From Nocardioides sp. zg-1308 (GTDB lineage Bacteria > Actinomycetota > Actinomycetes > Propionibacteriales > Nocardioidaceae), in assembly GCF_013155375.1 (NCBI RefSeq), contig NZ_JABJQY010000002.1, positions 1,488,001 to 1,552,000 on the forward strand: a stretch of DNA of 64,000 nucleotides. The letters are read 5' to 3'. The number at the start of each line of letters is the position of its first letter. The first letter of the stretch is position 1. Below, in pieces: positions 34,139 to 43,208 of this stretch. The notes beneath the pieces were generated by a model, which saw only the letters and a list, made by a program, of their open reading frames with translations, did not search any database and had not been told where the DNA came from. The translations under genes and the position numbers were made by a program.

Positions 34139-36889
34139 ATGTCGAAGTACTCACTGCGACGACGCGGTCTGCGCGTCGCTTCCCTGGCCACGTCGGCGCT
34201 GCTGGTGGCGGGGGGACTGTCGCTCGCGACCGGGAGCAGCGTCGGTGCCGGTGCCTCCGCGGCGGCCGACGGCGCCGCGGACTCGTGGGCGAGGTACGTC
34301 CTCGGCCCCGACTCGCCCCAGGTCTACCCGACCGCCTTCGCCGACCCGCGCGGCGACGTGACGCGACCCGAGGCGCTGGTCGAGCGCAACGGGTCCATGA
34401 CCCTGACGACCCGCCCGGGCGAGACCCCTGCGTCCGTGGTGCTGGACTTCGGCAAGGAGATGAGCGGCGTCCCGTTCATGGACGTCGTCAGGACCACGCC
34501 GGCGACGCCAGGCGGTGCCGCCCCGACCCTCCAGGTCGTGACCGGGGAGGCCCGGTCCTTCCTCCGGCGCGCCGCCGCCACGGCCGTCTCCGCGAACACC
34601 CCGGCGGGTGCCACGGTGATCCCCGTGGCCTCCACCGCAGGGCTCGAGGTGGACAGCGAGGTCGTCATCGGCACGGGCGAGGCCGCGCAGCGCCGCACGA
34701 TCGTGGCGTTCCTGCCCAACGCCGTCCCGGGTCAGGGCGCCGGCACCATCACGCTCGACCAGCCGCTGACCGCTCCGGTCACCGGCCCGGTCCCCGCCTC
34801 GGGCGGCAACCCGTCGGTGCCCGGCACCCCCGTCACCAGTTCCGCGCTCGGCCCGGCCTCCGACGAGAACCCCGGCCAGTCCCTCGTGGGTGGCAACGAC
34901 TACCTCACCCCCACCGGCCCGGGCCGCGTCGAGGCCGGCGCGCACCCCGGCTTCCGCTTCGTCATGCTCACCCTGCAGACGCCCGGCACGCTGGTGCTGC
35001 GCGACCTCGGAGTGGACTTCCAGGCCTACCGGGCGACGGCGAAGGACTACAGGGGCTGGTTCGAGTCGAGCGACGACGAGCTCAACCGGCTCTGGTACGC
35101 CGGCGCGTACACGCTGCAGACCAACCTCAAGCTGCCCGGCCTGCGCGGCCTGCCCGACGGCCGCATCTACGACGGCGCCAAGCGCGACGGCAGCATCTGG
35201 ACGGGCGACCTCATCATCCAGGGCCCCACGGCGATCAGCACGCTCGGCGACGTGGGTGAGCAGTACGTCAAGTGGTCCCTCGACGAGCTCATCCGCGAGC
35301 AGCGTGCGGACGGCCACCTCCCCGGCTCGCCCGACTTCAACAAGGGCCGGCTCAACACCAACCCCGCCAGCGGTCCCAACGCCCCGTACGAGGTCGGGCA
35401 GGGTGCGCCGATCTACTACTCGGTCAACTACTCCGGCTACGGCGCGCGGTCGATCATCGACTACTACCGCTACTCCGGAGACGAGGCCTACGCACGCCAG
35501 ACCCTCGAGGACGTCCGGGAGGCGGTGGCCTACAACCAGCGGTTCCTCGACACCGAGAAGAACCTCATCGCGCCGCGCAACCCGGCCAACCCCGAGGACC
35601 CGAACTACACCCGCGGCGACCGCGACTACTTCCAGTCCTACATGCCCGGCTACGTCACGAAGTTCAGCATCGACTACTACATCCTCCTCCGCGAGATGGC
35701 GTGGTACGAGCGGGAGATCGGCTCGGCAGCCAGGGCCGCCGACTACGACGCCACGGCCGACCGGATCAAGGCTGCCGTGACCAGCACGCTGTGGAACCAG
35801 CGGCTCGGAGTCTTCGGGCAGAGCGACCTCAAGCCGGACCTCGTCGCGGGTGACGTGAACGGCCTGGCGCTGCAGTACGGCTTCGTGCCCAAGGGCCAGG
35901 AGGGCCGCGTGCTCGAGGCGCTCAAGGTCAACTGGAACCCGCACGGCGCCATCATGGGCGAGGGCCTCGTCGACCCCACCGGGCACACGATCGAGCCCTT
36001 CGGCATCGGCATGGAGACCGGCGGCCGACTGGCGGTCGACGACACCGCGGGCGCGTTCGACCTGATGCGTCGCACGTGGGGCACCATGATCGACCCGGCC
36101 AACCCGCTCTACACCGGCACGTTCTGGGAGTTCAAGAACACCGAGGGCGGCGTCAACCGGACGACCGCCAGCCTGGCGCACGGCTGGGCCGCCTCCCCGA
36201 CGGTGCAGCTGACCGAGTCGGTGCTGGGTGTCCGGCCGGTCGGCCCCGGCTACTCGACCTGGACGGTCAAGCCGCACCCCGGGGACCTGGCCTTCAGCCG
36301 GGGCGTGGTCCCGACCGAGACCGGCTCCATCGCCGCCTCGTGGAAGCAGGACGAGCAGGCCGGCACGTTCAGCATGCAGCTCGACACGCCCGCGGGCACG
36401 TCCGGGACGGTGGCCGTGCCGGTCAAGGCCGACTCCGTCGTCCGCGTGGACGGCCAGCCCGTCTGGGTCGCCGGCACGTCCGTGGCGCGCAACGCCACGC
36501 TCGCGGACGGCTACGTCACGTTCAACGCCGGGAGCGGTGCGCTCGCCGTCACCGTGGCGCCGCAGGGTGCCGGTCCCGTGACGCCCCCGGCCGGCAAGGC
36601 GGACTCCGAGGTGAAGGTCAAGGTCAAGCCCGGCAGGCCGAGCACGACCGAGCGGGCCAAGGTGAGGATCAGGGTCCGCTCCACCGGTGACCCCCGCGGC
36701 AAGGTCACGGTCCGCGTGGACGGCCGGCTGGTCAAGAAGGTCCGGCTCGACGGCTCCGGCAGGGCGTCCACGCGCCTGCCGCGGCTGAAGGCCGGCACGC
36801 ACAGGGTCGCCGTCGCCTACCCGGGTGACGAGGCGATCGAGCCGAGCCGAGGCAGGGCGACCGTCAAGGTCGTGCGCCGCAAGCGGTGA
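34139..36889 (+). CDS. Secreted GH78-type alpha-L-rhamnosidase (2) with Ig-like tail
   Basis: 916 residues. A signal peptide (RRRGLRVASLATSALLVAGGLSLA) ends about residue 42. A beta-rich region (45-310) includes a repeat-like insert (VIPVASTAGLEVDSEVVIG). The (alpha/alpha)6 domain (about 310-680) carries DGAKRDGSIWTGDL at 345-358, close to the GH78 consensus D-G-x-K-R-D-R-x-x-W-x-G-D with its catalytic acids. A C-terminal beta domain is followed by an Ig-like basic module (KADSEVKVKVKPGRPSTTERAKVRIRV ... AYPGDEAIEPSRG) at about 825-916. It should hydrolyse terminal alpha-L-rhamnose extracellularly. GGAG lies upstream of ATG 34139. It shares a promoter design with rhamnosidase 1 although the proteins differ greatly in architecture. 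Confidence 0.85.
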   Translation: MSKYSLRRRGLRVASLATSALLVAGGLSLATGSSVGAGASAAADGAADSWARYVLGPDSPQVYPTAFADPRGDVTRPEALVERNGSMTLTTRPGETPASVVLDFGKEMSGVPFMDVVRTTPATPGGAAPTLQVVTGEARSFLRRAAATAVSANTPAGATVIPVASTAGLEVDSEVVIGTGEAAQRRTIVAFLPNAVPGQGAGTITLDQPLTAPVTGPVPASGGNPSVPGTPVTSSALGPASDENPGQSLVGGNDYLTPTGPGRVEAGAHPGFRFVMLTLQTPGTLVLRDLGVDFQAYRATAKDYRGWFESSDDELNRLWYAGAYTLQTNLKLPGLRGLPDGRIYDGAKRDGSIWTGDLIIQGPTAISTLGDVGEQYVKWSLDELIREQRADGHLPGSPDFNKGRLNTNPASGPNAPYEVGQGAPIYYSVNYSGYGARSIIDYYRYSGDEAYARQTLEDVREAVAYNQRFLDTEKNLIAPRNPANPEDPNYTRGDRDYFQSYMPGYVTKFSIDYYILLREMAWYEREIGSAARAADYDATADRIKAAVTSTLWNQRLGVFGQSDLKPDLVAGDVNGLALQYGFVPKGQEGRVLEALKVNWNPHGAIMGEGLVDPTGHTIEPFGIGMETGGRLAVDDTAGAFDLMRRTWGTMIDPANPLYTGTFWEFKNTEGGVNRTTASLAHGWAASPTVQLTESVLGVRPVGPGYSTWTVKPHPGDLAFSRGVVPTETGSIAASWKQDEQAGTFSMQLDTPAGTSGTVAVPVKADSVVRVDGQPVWVAGTSVARNATLADGYVTFNAGSGALAVTVAPQGAGPVTPPAGKADSEVKVKVKPGRPSTTERAKVRIRVRSTGDPRGKVTVRVDGRLVKKVRLDGSGRASTRLPRLKAGTHRVAVAYPGDEAIEPSRGRATVKVVRRKR

Positions 36890-36896
36890 GGTCCGT

Positions 36897-36933
36897 CGGG
36901 CGGCGGCGGGAGCTCGGCTCCCGCCGCCGCCCG
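36897..36933 (+). terminator. Strong hairpin after rhamnosidase 2
   Basis: A 17-bp perfect stem with left arm at 36897-36913 and right arm 36917-36933 surrounding a 3-nt loop (TCG), starting 7 bp after the stop. No T-run. Confidence 0.75.
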
Positions 36934-36967
36934 CGGCCGTGCAGGCGGTCGGAGGAGTCGCCGACCG

Positions 36968-36973
36968 TACGAT
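36968..36973 (+). promoter_or_regulatory. -10 box TACGAT of the LacI gene at 36983
   Basis: TACGAT ends 9 nt before ATG 36983, so the transcript is leaderless or nearly so. It speaks against the upstream GTG 36974. Confidence 0.5.
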
Positions 36974-36982
36974 GTGCGCGCC

Positions 36983-38017
36983 ATGTCCGATGCCCGCGGT
37001 CCCTCCACCATCCGCGACGTCGCCGCGCTCGCAGGCGTGTCGGTGACCACGGTGTCCAACTTCTTCAACCACCCCGAGCGGATGACCGCGACCACGCGTG
37101 ACCGCGTCGGCGCCGCCGTCGCATCGCTCGGGTTCTCCCCGAGCGACGCCGCCCGCAGCCTGCGGCGCGGGCGCAGCACGGTCGTCGGCTACATCTCCTT
37201 CGAGCTCGCGAGCGCGCGCACGCCGGCGATCACCACCGCGATGGGCGACCGGCTGGCGCAGGCGGGGATGCACCTCCTCTCGGCCGTGGACGGCGGGGAC
37301 CCCGCCCGGGAGCGCGCCTACCTCGAGCTCTTCGAGAGGCAGCGCGTCGCCGGGCTGGTGATCACCCCGGTGACCGACCTCGAGCCCGAGCTCGCGCGGC
37401 TGCGCCGGGCCGGTCTCCGCAGCGTGCTCAGCGCGCAGCGCGCCACGAGCCCCGAGCAGCCCTCGGTCTCCATCGACCACCGCCACGGCGGCCGCCTCGC
37501 CGCCGAGCACCTCCTCGCGACCGGGCGTCGGCGGCTGGCGTTCGTCACCGACACGCTGGAGCTGCACCAGGTCTCCGAGCGGTTCCAGGGCGCGATGGCC
37601 GCTGTGGCCGAGCACCCCGACGCGACGCTCGAGGTGGTCACCTGCCCGGAGCGTTCGGTGGCGGGGGGCGAGGACGCGGCGGCACAGCTGCTGCGCCGGC
37701 CGTCGACCAGCCGTCCCGAGGGCGTGTTCTGCGTCAACGACCTCGTCGCGCTCGGGCTGTGCGGGGGACTCCGGCACGCCGTGTCGGTGCCGCAGGACAT
37801 GGGCGTGGTCGGTTACGACGACATCGAGTTCGCCCGTCTCGGCGCGGTCCCGCTGACCACTGTCAGCTCGCCGCAGGAGAGGCTCGGCGTCGCCGTCGCC
37901 GAGCTGCTGCTCGCCGAGATCGCCTCCGGCGGCGCGCCGGACGACGAGCCGCGTCCCCGTCAGGTGGAGCTGGAGCCCCGGCTGGTCGTGCGCGCCTCGA
38001 CCACCGCCGCCCCGTGA
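36983..38017 (+). CDS. LacI-family regulator (likely of the rhamnosidases)
   Basis: 344 residues. The HTH is TIRDVAALAGVSVTTVSNFFNHPERM, with the PurR-like hinge region AARSLRRGRSTVVGYI. The sugar-binding domain (about 65-335) ends LVVRAS. Recognition-helix residues V-T-T-V-S-N resemble regulators that bind A-A-C-G-T-T centred sites such as PurR, fitting the TTGnnACGTTTCAA operators at 25592 and 34021. It lies directly after rhamnosidase 2 and is followed after 58 bp by an MFS transporter. The effector is unknown, possibly rhamnose or a derivative. Confidence 0.88.
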   Translation: MSDARGPSTIRDVAALAGVSVTTVSNFFNHPERMTATTRDRVGAAVASLGFSPSDAARSLRRGRSTVVGYISFELASARTPAITTAMGDRLAQAGMHLLSAVDGGDPARERAYLELFERQRVAGLVITPVTDLEPELARLRRAGLRSVLSAQRATSPEQPSVSIDHRHGGRLAAEHLLATGRRRLAFVTDTLELHQVSERFQGAMAAVAEHPDATLEVVTCPERSVAGGEDAAAQLLRRPSTSRPEGVFCVNDLVALGLCGGLRHAVSVPQDMGVVGYDDIEFARLGAVPLTTVSSPQERLGVAVAELLLAEIASGGAPDDEPRPRQVELEPRLVVRASTTAAP

Positions 38018-38075
38018 CGCCGCCGGCGACCGCGACCGCTCGGGCCGCCGGGACGACGGCCTCGTCGATGTCGCC

Positions 38076-39347
38076 GTGAACCCGGCGCGCGCACGGCACC
38101 CGCGACACGTCGAGCGGCTCGTCCTCGTGGCGGGCTCCGCCTCGCTCCTCGACAGCGCGGCGATCATCTCCGTCGGCTCGGCGCTGCCGCTGTGGCGCTC
38201 GCAGCTCCGGCTCGACGACGTCGAGGTCGGGGTCGTCAGCGCGACGATGACGATCGCCATCGCGCTCGGCGCGCTCGCGGGAGGCTGGCTGGCGGACCGC
38301 CTCGGGAGGCGTCGCGTCTTCACCGCCACCGTCGCGCTGTACGCCTTCGGGGCTGCGCTGGTGGCCCTGGCGGGCTCCCGGACCGGCCTGGTCGCCGGCG
38401 TCGCCGTCCTCGGTCTCGGGTCGGGGGCCGACCTGCCCGCCTCCATCGCCCTGGTCGCCGGCCGGGTCCCCGCACGGCTGCGCGGGCGGATGGTCGCCGC
38501 CACCCACGTCATGTGGACCGTGGGCATCGTCCTGGCCAGCGCCGCCGCGTTCGCGGTCTCGCCGTTCGGCCTCCCCGGCATGCGGGCGGTGTTCGGCGCC
38601 CTGGCGCTCGGGGCCCTCGCGACACTGGCGGCGCGGCGACGCGCCGTACCGCCGGACCTGGACCCGGACCTGGGCCCGGACCCGGGCGCGGCAGCCGGGC
38701 CGCGCACCGGCGCGGGGGAGGTCGCCGCAGCGCCGGTCGCCCGGGGCGACGTACGCGTGCTGGTCGCCGTCGCGCTGTTCTACCTGCTCTACACGCTGGT
38801 GGCGAACACCTTCGGCAGCTTCCGCACCTACCTCCTCGTGACGGTGGGTGACGCCAGCCAGGCGGGGGCCACCGCCATCTCGTTCGGCATGACACTGGTC
38901 GGTCTCGTCGGCACGGTCGCCTTCAGCGCCATCGCGGACTCCCGGTGGAGGCGCACGGTGTATCCGTTCGCCGCGGTGGCACTCGTGTGCTCGCAGGCGA
39001 TGCTCTCCCTGACGGTCGGCCAGTCGCTGTCTGCGACCGTCGCCGCGCTCGTCCTCTACGCCCTGGCCTATCCCTACGTCGGCGAGGGCCTCTACAAGGT
39101 CTGGGCGCAGGAGTCGGTGTCCCCGGCGGCGCGGGCGACGTTCCAGGGCGCGACCATCGCCGGAGCCCGCGCCGCCGCCGCGCTCTTCGCCCTGGTCACG
39201 CCGTCGCTCCTCGCGGATGACCCCGCGGTCCTCTTCTGGCTGCTCACGGTGATCGCCGCCGCGGCGGTGCTGGTCGGCCGGCGGTCCCGTGAGCGGCCCT
39301 CCGCCGGCCCGGCCGCTCGGAGCACGCGAGGCGTCCCGACCCCATAG
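38076..39347 (+). CDS. MFS transporter (sugar-porter-like)
   Basis: 423 residues, about 12 hydrophobic helices. The MFS loop 2-3 motif is GGWLADRLGRRRVFTA, and GRVPARLRGRMVAATHVMWTVG is the sugar-porter-like signature after helix 4. A charged central loop contains Asp/Pro repeats (DLDPDLGPDPG). The GTG at 38076 is the assigned start. By context (LacI, rhamnosidase) it may import rhamnose or another product; the sequence alone does not show the substrate. Confidence 0.85.
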   Translation: MNPARARHPRHVERLVLVAGSASLLDSAAIISVGSALPLWRSQLRLDDVEVGVVSATMTIAIALGALAGGWLADRLGRRRVFTATVALYAFGAALVALAGSRTGLVAGVAVLGLGSGADLPASIALVAGRVPARLRGRMVAATHVMWTVGIVLASAAAFAVSPFGLPGMRAVFGALALGALATLAARRRAVPPDLDPDLGPDPGAAAGPRTGAGEVAAAPVARGDVRVLVAVALFYLLYTLVANTFGSFRTYLLVTVGDASQAGATAISFGMTLVGLVGTVAFSAIADSRWRRTVYPFAAVALVCSQAMLSLTVGQSLSATVAALVLYALAYPYVGEGLYKVWAQESVSPAARATFQGATIAGARAAAALFALVTPSLLADDPAVLFWLLTVIAAAAVLVGRRSRERPSAGPAARSTRGVPTP

Positions 39348-39438
39348 CCATTGGGGGGATTTGTCGGCCCGCGGCCTCGGGCATCGTCGAGGACGTCAAC
39401 GATCGACATCCGCGAGCACACACCGCAAGGAGCACCAC

Positions 39439-39795
39439 ATGGTCAACGGAATCGCCACGGTCTGGGTCCCGGTCACCGACATGGACAGGGCCGTCGCCTA
39501 CTACCGCGACGTCCTCGGGCTGTCGCTGAAGTCGCAGAGCGAGGACTGGTCCGAGCTCGAGACCGACGGCCTGGTGATCGGCCTCAACGCGCGGGAGTCC
39601 GCCACCAGCTCGGACGGCGGTGGTGCCGTGATCTCGTTCCAGCCCGACGGCAGCATCGAGGACGAGCGGGACGAGCTCACGTCGCGGGGCGGCGAGCTGA
39701 CCGGCGAGATCTCGGAGCACCCGTGGGGCCGGATCCTCCCCTTCGGGGACAGCGAGGGCAACGACCTCCAGCTCTACAGCCCGCCCGCCGACTGA
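39439..39795 (+). CDS. VOC family (glyoxalase-like) protein
   Basis: 118 residues. The beta-alpha-beta-beta-beta pattern is IATVWVPVTDMDRAVAYYRDVLGLSLK and the second half ends LPFGDSEGNDLQLYSP. It belongs to the vicinal-oxygen-chelate superfamily; metal ligands of true glyoxalase I are only partly present, so the reaction is unknown. AAGGAG lies 8 nt before ATG 39439. Terminated by the strong hairpin at 39837. Confidence 0.85.
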   Translation: MVNGIATVWVPVTDMDRAVAYYRDVLGLSLKSQSEDWSELETDGLVIGLNARESATSSDGGGAVISFQPDGSIEDERDELTSRGGELTGEISEHPWGRILPFGDSEGNDLQLYSPPAD

Positions 39796-39836
39796 CGGAT
39801 CGGCCGGCGACGGCCGACCCCAGGCGTGACGCAGCG

Positions 39837-39873
39837 CGACGACGCCCCGGAGCGATCCTCCGGGGCGTCGTCG
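39837..39873. terminator. Bidirectional terminator between VOC and ABC genes
   Basis: A 16-bp perfect stem, left arm 39837-39852 and right arm 39858-39873, around a 5-nt loop. Convergent genes end 41 bp before and 13 bp after it. Confidence 0.8.
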
Positions 39874-39885
39874 TGTCCGGGACCG

Positions 39886-40782
39886 TCAGCCCTTGAGCCC
39901 GGCCCGCGACACGCCCTCGACGACGAAGCGCTGCGCGGCGGCGTAGAGGACGAGCACCGGCACGGACGCGATCACCGCGCCGGCCATCAGCAGGTCGTAG
40001 CGCACGGCGTTGGCGTTCTGCAGCGTGGCGAGGCCCGCGGGCAGGGTCTGGCTCTCGGGGGAGAACAGGACGTAGACGGGCCAGAGGAAGTCGTTCCAGT
40101 TGGTGAGGAACGACAGCATGCCGAGGGTCACCAGCGCCGGTCGCGACAGCGGCAGCACCACGGTGAGGAACGTGCGGAAGCGCCCGGCCCCGTCCATGGC
40201 GGCCGCCTCCTCGAGCTCCGGCGGGATGCCGAGGAAGAACTGGCGCATGAAGAAGACGCCGAACGCGCCGGCCGCACCCGGCACGATGACCGCGGCCAAG
40301 GTGTCGAGCCACCCGATCCGGCTGGTGATGAGGTAGTTGGGGATCAGCAGGATCACCGGCGGGATGAAGAGCGTGCCGATGATGATCCCGAAGATCCACT
40401 TCTTGCCGGCGAAGTCCATCCGCGCCAGCGCGTAGCCGGCGAGCGCCGCCGTGGCGACGATGAGCAGCGACTGCAGGCCGGCGGCGACGAGCGAGTTGAC
40501 GAGCCAGCGCACGACGGGAGTGCCGTCGTTGCCGAGGATGGCGTCGAACGCCTGGGTCGTCGGGTCGTCCGGGATCCACTGCGGGTCGGGCGAGGCGGCG
40601 TCGCCGGTGGTCTTGAACGCCGTCGAGAGCATGTAGACCAGCGGGCTGATGAACAGCAGCGTCAGGACGCCGAGGACGCCGTACTGCAGGATCCGGCGCA
40701 GCTTGGCCGGACTGCCCGCCGAGCCGCTGTGGTCGTCGCGGTGCTCGGTGGCGGGCTCGCGGGTGGGGGTGGCGGTGCTCAT
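39886..40782 (-). CDS. CUT1 sugar ABC transporter permease (MalG type)
   Basis: 298 residues with six membrane segments after a hydrophilic head. The EAA loop that docks on the ATPase reads EEAAAMDGAGRFRTFLTVVLPLSRPAL. It is the second permease of the importer encoded with 40779-41756 and the binding protein 41761-43071. The first codon overlaps the upstream permease stop by 4 nt (ATGA). No ATPase gene is present in the cluster, so a shared MsiK-like ATPase encoded elsewhere is likely, as is usual in actinobacteria. Confidence 0.93.
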   Translation of the reverse strand: MSTATPTREPATEHRDDHSGSAGSPAKLRRILQYGVLGVLTLLFISPLVYMLSTAFKTTGDAASPDPQWIPDDPTTQAFDAILGNDGTPVVRWLVNSLVAAGLQSLLIVATAALAGYALARMDFAGKKWIFGIIIGTLFIPPVILLIPNYLITSRIGWLDTLAAVIVPGAAGAFGVFFMRQFFLGIPPELEEAAAMDGAGRFRTFLTVVLPLSRPALVTLGMLSFLTNWNDFLWPVYVLFSPESQTLPAGLATLQNANAVRYDLLMAGAVIASVPVLVLYAAAQRFVVEGVSRAGLKG

Positions 40783-41756
40783 CGTCGGCTGCCCTCCGGC
40801 TCACGGTCGCGGAACAGGAAGAACACCAGCGTGCTGACCAGCATCAGGAAGAAGGAGAAGATCATCGACATCGCGGTCGAGTCCCCCGAGTTGAAGTTGG
40901 TCAGGCCGGTGTCGGCGATCTGGTAGATCGCGGTGCGGGTCTCCGTGCCGGGTCCGCCCTGGGTCATCAGGAACGACTGCCCGAACATGTTGACCGAGGC
41001 GATGATCGTCACGCTCGTGACGAACAGCAGCACCGGACGCAGGCCGGGGAGCGTGACGTGGATGAACCGCTGCCAGCCGTTGGCGCCGTCCATCCGCGCG
41101 GCCTCGTAGAGGTCGGGGGAGATCTCCCCGAGCGCGGCGAGGTAGATGATCGCGTTGAAGCCGAGCGTCCACCACACGGTGACGCCGACGAGCGAGATCC
41201 ACGCCCACGGCTGCGACGTCAGCCACGCGGTGTCCGACGGCAGCCCGAGCACGCCGAGGTAGTGGTTGACGAGCCCGATGTTGGAGTCGAGGAGGTAGCG
41301 CCACAGCACCGCGACCACGGCCACGCCGAGGACGTACGGCGCGAAGTACATCGCCCGGAACAGGTTGCGGCCGCGGAACTTCTCGTTCATCACCATCGCC
41401 ACGAGCAGCGGCAGCACCAGCAGCAGCGGCACGGAGAGCGCCGTGAAGATCCAGGTGGCCTTCATGGAGTCCCAGAACGCCTCGGCGTAGGGCGACGTGC
41501 CGTCGATGAGCCCGGTGTAGTTCTCCAGCCCGACCCACGGCTTCTCCGGAAGCGAGTAGTCGTACTCGTGGAGGCTGATCCAGAGGCCGTAGGCGAACGG
41601 CGCGATGACGAAGGCCAGGAAGAGCAGCAGGTAGGGGGCGAGGAACAGGTAGGCGTCGCGGGTCTCGTGCTCGCGCCGCCCGCCCGGTGGCGCACCGGAG
41701 GCCGGCGCGGACCGGACGTCCTCGCTCGCGTCGTCCACCGTCTGGGTCGTGGTCAT
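40779..41756 (-). CDS. CUT1 sugar ABC transporter permease (MalF type)
   Basis: 325 residues with a hydrophilic N-terminal tail (1-30) and six membrane segments. The EAA loop is YEAARMDGANGWQRFIHVTLPGLRP. It forms the membrane channel with the MalG-type partner. It is 4 bp downstream of the binding-protein gene and overlaps the next permease gene. Confidence 0.93.
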   Translation of the reverse strand: MTTTQTVDDASEDVRSAPASGAPPGGRREHETRDAYLFLAPYLLLFLAFVIAPFAYGLWISLHEYDYSLPEKPWVGLENYTGLIDGTSPYAEAFWDSMKATWIFTALSVPLLLVLPLLVAMVMNEKFRGRNLFRAMYFAPYVLGVAVVAVLWRYLLDSNIGLVNHYLGVLGLPSDTAWLTSQPWAWISLVGVTVWWTLGFNAIIYLAALGEISPDLYEAARMDGANGWQRFIHVTLPGLRPVLLFVTSVTIIASVNMFGQSFLMTQGGPGTETRTAIYQIADTGLTNFNSGDSTAMSMIFSFFLMLVSTLVFFLFRDREPEGSRR

Positions 41757-41760
41757 CGTG

Positions 41761-43071
41761 TCACCGCCCGAACTTGTCGAGGTTGGCCTGGAGCAGCTGC
41801 GTCGCGCGGCCGGCGGCGTCGCTGAGCGCTTCGTCCGGCTTGAGCCGGCCGAGGATCGCCTCGCTCACCGCTGTCTCCAGCGTCTGCGTCTGCACGTCCG
41901 GGACGCCGGGGACGCTGGGCAGGAAGCGCATCGCCGGGATGGCAGAGGCGAGCGCCGACTGCGGGGAGTCCTTGAACTCCGTGGACTCGCGCGCCTCGTT
42001 GAGCGCGGGGATCATGCCGGCGCCGGACCAGGCCGCCGACTGCTCGGTGAGGTAGCGGATGAACGCCTTGCCGGCCTTCAGCCGGTCGTCCTCGGGCTCG
42101 CGGTCGCGGAAGAGGACGAGGTGGTGGGAGTTGGCCCACACGGCGGGCTGCTCGCCGATCGTCGGGATCGGCGCGATGCCCCAGTCGAGGTCGCCGCCGG
42201 CGGCCTGCAGGTCGTTGATCTGCCAGATGCCGTCCCAGGTGAAGGCGCCCTCGCCGTTCTTGAAGGCGGTGTACTGGGTGTCCACGGCGACGTTGTCGGG
42301 ACTGTAGCCCTCCTCGACCTGGCGGCGCATCCACGACAGCGCCTCGACGCCCGCGTCGCTGTCGAAGAGCGCCTCGCTGCCGTCCTCGGCGTAGGGCTCG
42401 CCGCCGAACTGCCACAGCAGCGAGAGGAACATCAGGTGGGCGGGCCAGCGGTTCGGCATCCAGAAGGGGGTCTCGACGCCCTCGCCGGTCATCTGGTCGA
42501 GCACCTGGCGCAGCTCGTCGCCCGTGCCCGGCTGCCCGGAGGCGCCGACGCGCTCGAGCATCGATCGGTTGGTGTAGCTCGCGAGGCAGTGCACGTCGAG
42601 CGGCACGCCGTACCGGACGTCGTTGACCATCCCGCCGTTCCAGACCTGCTCGGGGTACTGGTCGGCGCTGATGCCGAGCTCCTCGAGGACGTCGTCGAGC
42701 GGGTTGAGCGTCTGGCGGGCCGACTGGGTGGCCAGCTGCTCGAGGTGCATGGCGCCGACGTCGGGACCGCGGCCGGCGTGCACCGCGGCCACGACCCGCT
42801 GGTAGTACTGCGCCCAGTTGATGGTGTTCTGCTCGACGGTGATGAGGTCCTGGCTGGAGTTGAACCGGGCGACCAGGTCGCGCATCGCCGGGCCGTCGCC
42901 ACCGGTGAACCCGTGCCAGTAGCTGATCGTGACCGGCGGCCCGTCATAGCTGGCGCCGAGCGCGGCGCCGGTGTCCACCACCGGCGTGGTCGCGCCACCG
43001 CACCCGCTCACCACGGACGCCACGGTCGCGCCGCCGGCGACCGCCAGCAGCTGTCGTCGGGTCAGGGTCAT
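41761..43071 (-). CDS. CUT1 sugar ABC transporter substrate-binding lipoprotein
   Basis: 436 residues. The start has a twin-arginine-like LTRRQLLAVAGG and a lipobox VVSGC-GG, so it is an anchored lipoprotein, perhaps Tat-exported. The body (YWHGFTGGDGPAMRDLVARFNSSQD; VYGVPLDVHCLA; FTWDGIWQINDLQ) is a typical group 1 extracellular sugar-binding protein. The ligand may be an oligosaccharide cleaved by the GH2 enzyme across the LacI gene. GAGGAG lies before ATG 43071; the promoter with an operator is at 43120-43148. Confidence 0.92.
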   Translation of the reverse strand: MTLTRRQLLAVAGGATVASVVSGCGGATTPVVDTGAALGASYDGPPVTISYWHGFTGGDGPAMRDLVARFNSSQDLITVEQNTINWAQYYQRVVAAVHAGRGPDVGAMHLEQLATQSARQTLNPLDDVLEELGISADQYPEQVWNGGMVNDVRYGVPLDVHCLASYTNRSMLERVGASGQPGTGDELRQVLDQMTGEGVETPFWMPNRWPAHLMFLSLLWQFGGEPYAEDGSEALFDSDAGVEALSWMRRQVEEGYSPDNVAVDTQYTAFKNGEGAFTWDGIWQINDLQAAGGDLDWGIAPIPTIGEQPAVWANSHHLVLFRDREPEDDRLKAGKAFIRYLTEQSAAWSGAGMIPALNEARESTEFKDSPQSALASAIPAMRFLPSVPGVPDVQTQTLETAVSEAILGRLKPDEALSDAAGRATQLLQANLDKFGR

Positions 43072-43119
43072 CGCTCAGCTCCTCGGGATGCGCGCGTCGG
43101 GGGGCCGCGCGACAGGTCC

Positions 43120-43148
43120 GGTCTACTACGGATTTCCAACGATGTAAA
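43120..43148 (-). promoter_or_regulatory. Promoter and LacI-type operator of the CUT1 cluster
   Basis: On the complement, TTTACA (-35, 43143-43148), 17 bp, then TAGACC (-10, 43120-43125). The -35 overlaps the operator TTTCCAACGATGTAAA (43133-43148), nearly identical to the site at 44266-44281. Confidence 0.6.
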
Positions 43149-43208
43149 GCGGGGGATGTGGCGTCCGCCACAGGTCGACGGTCGGCAGTCGGCGGGCGGC
43201 CGACGGGC

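Noticed and set aside
33943..34191. Extended N-terminus of the LuxR-type protein
   Set aside because: It would place coding sequence across the operator, -35 and -10 of rhamnosidase 2, and has no family similarity.
34151..38707. Giant minus-strand open frame of about 1500 codons opposite rhamnosidase 2, LacI and MFS genes
   Set aside because: Composition is Arg/Gly/Val/Asp-rich nonsense with no domain, and the plus-strand genes have clear domains. It is an artefact of high GC at third positions.
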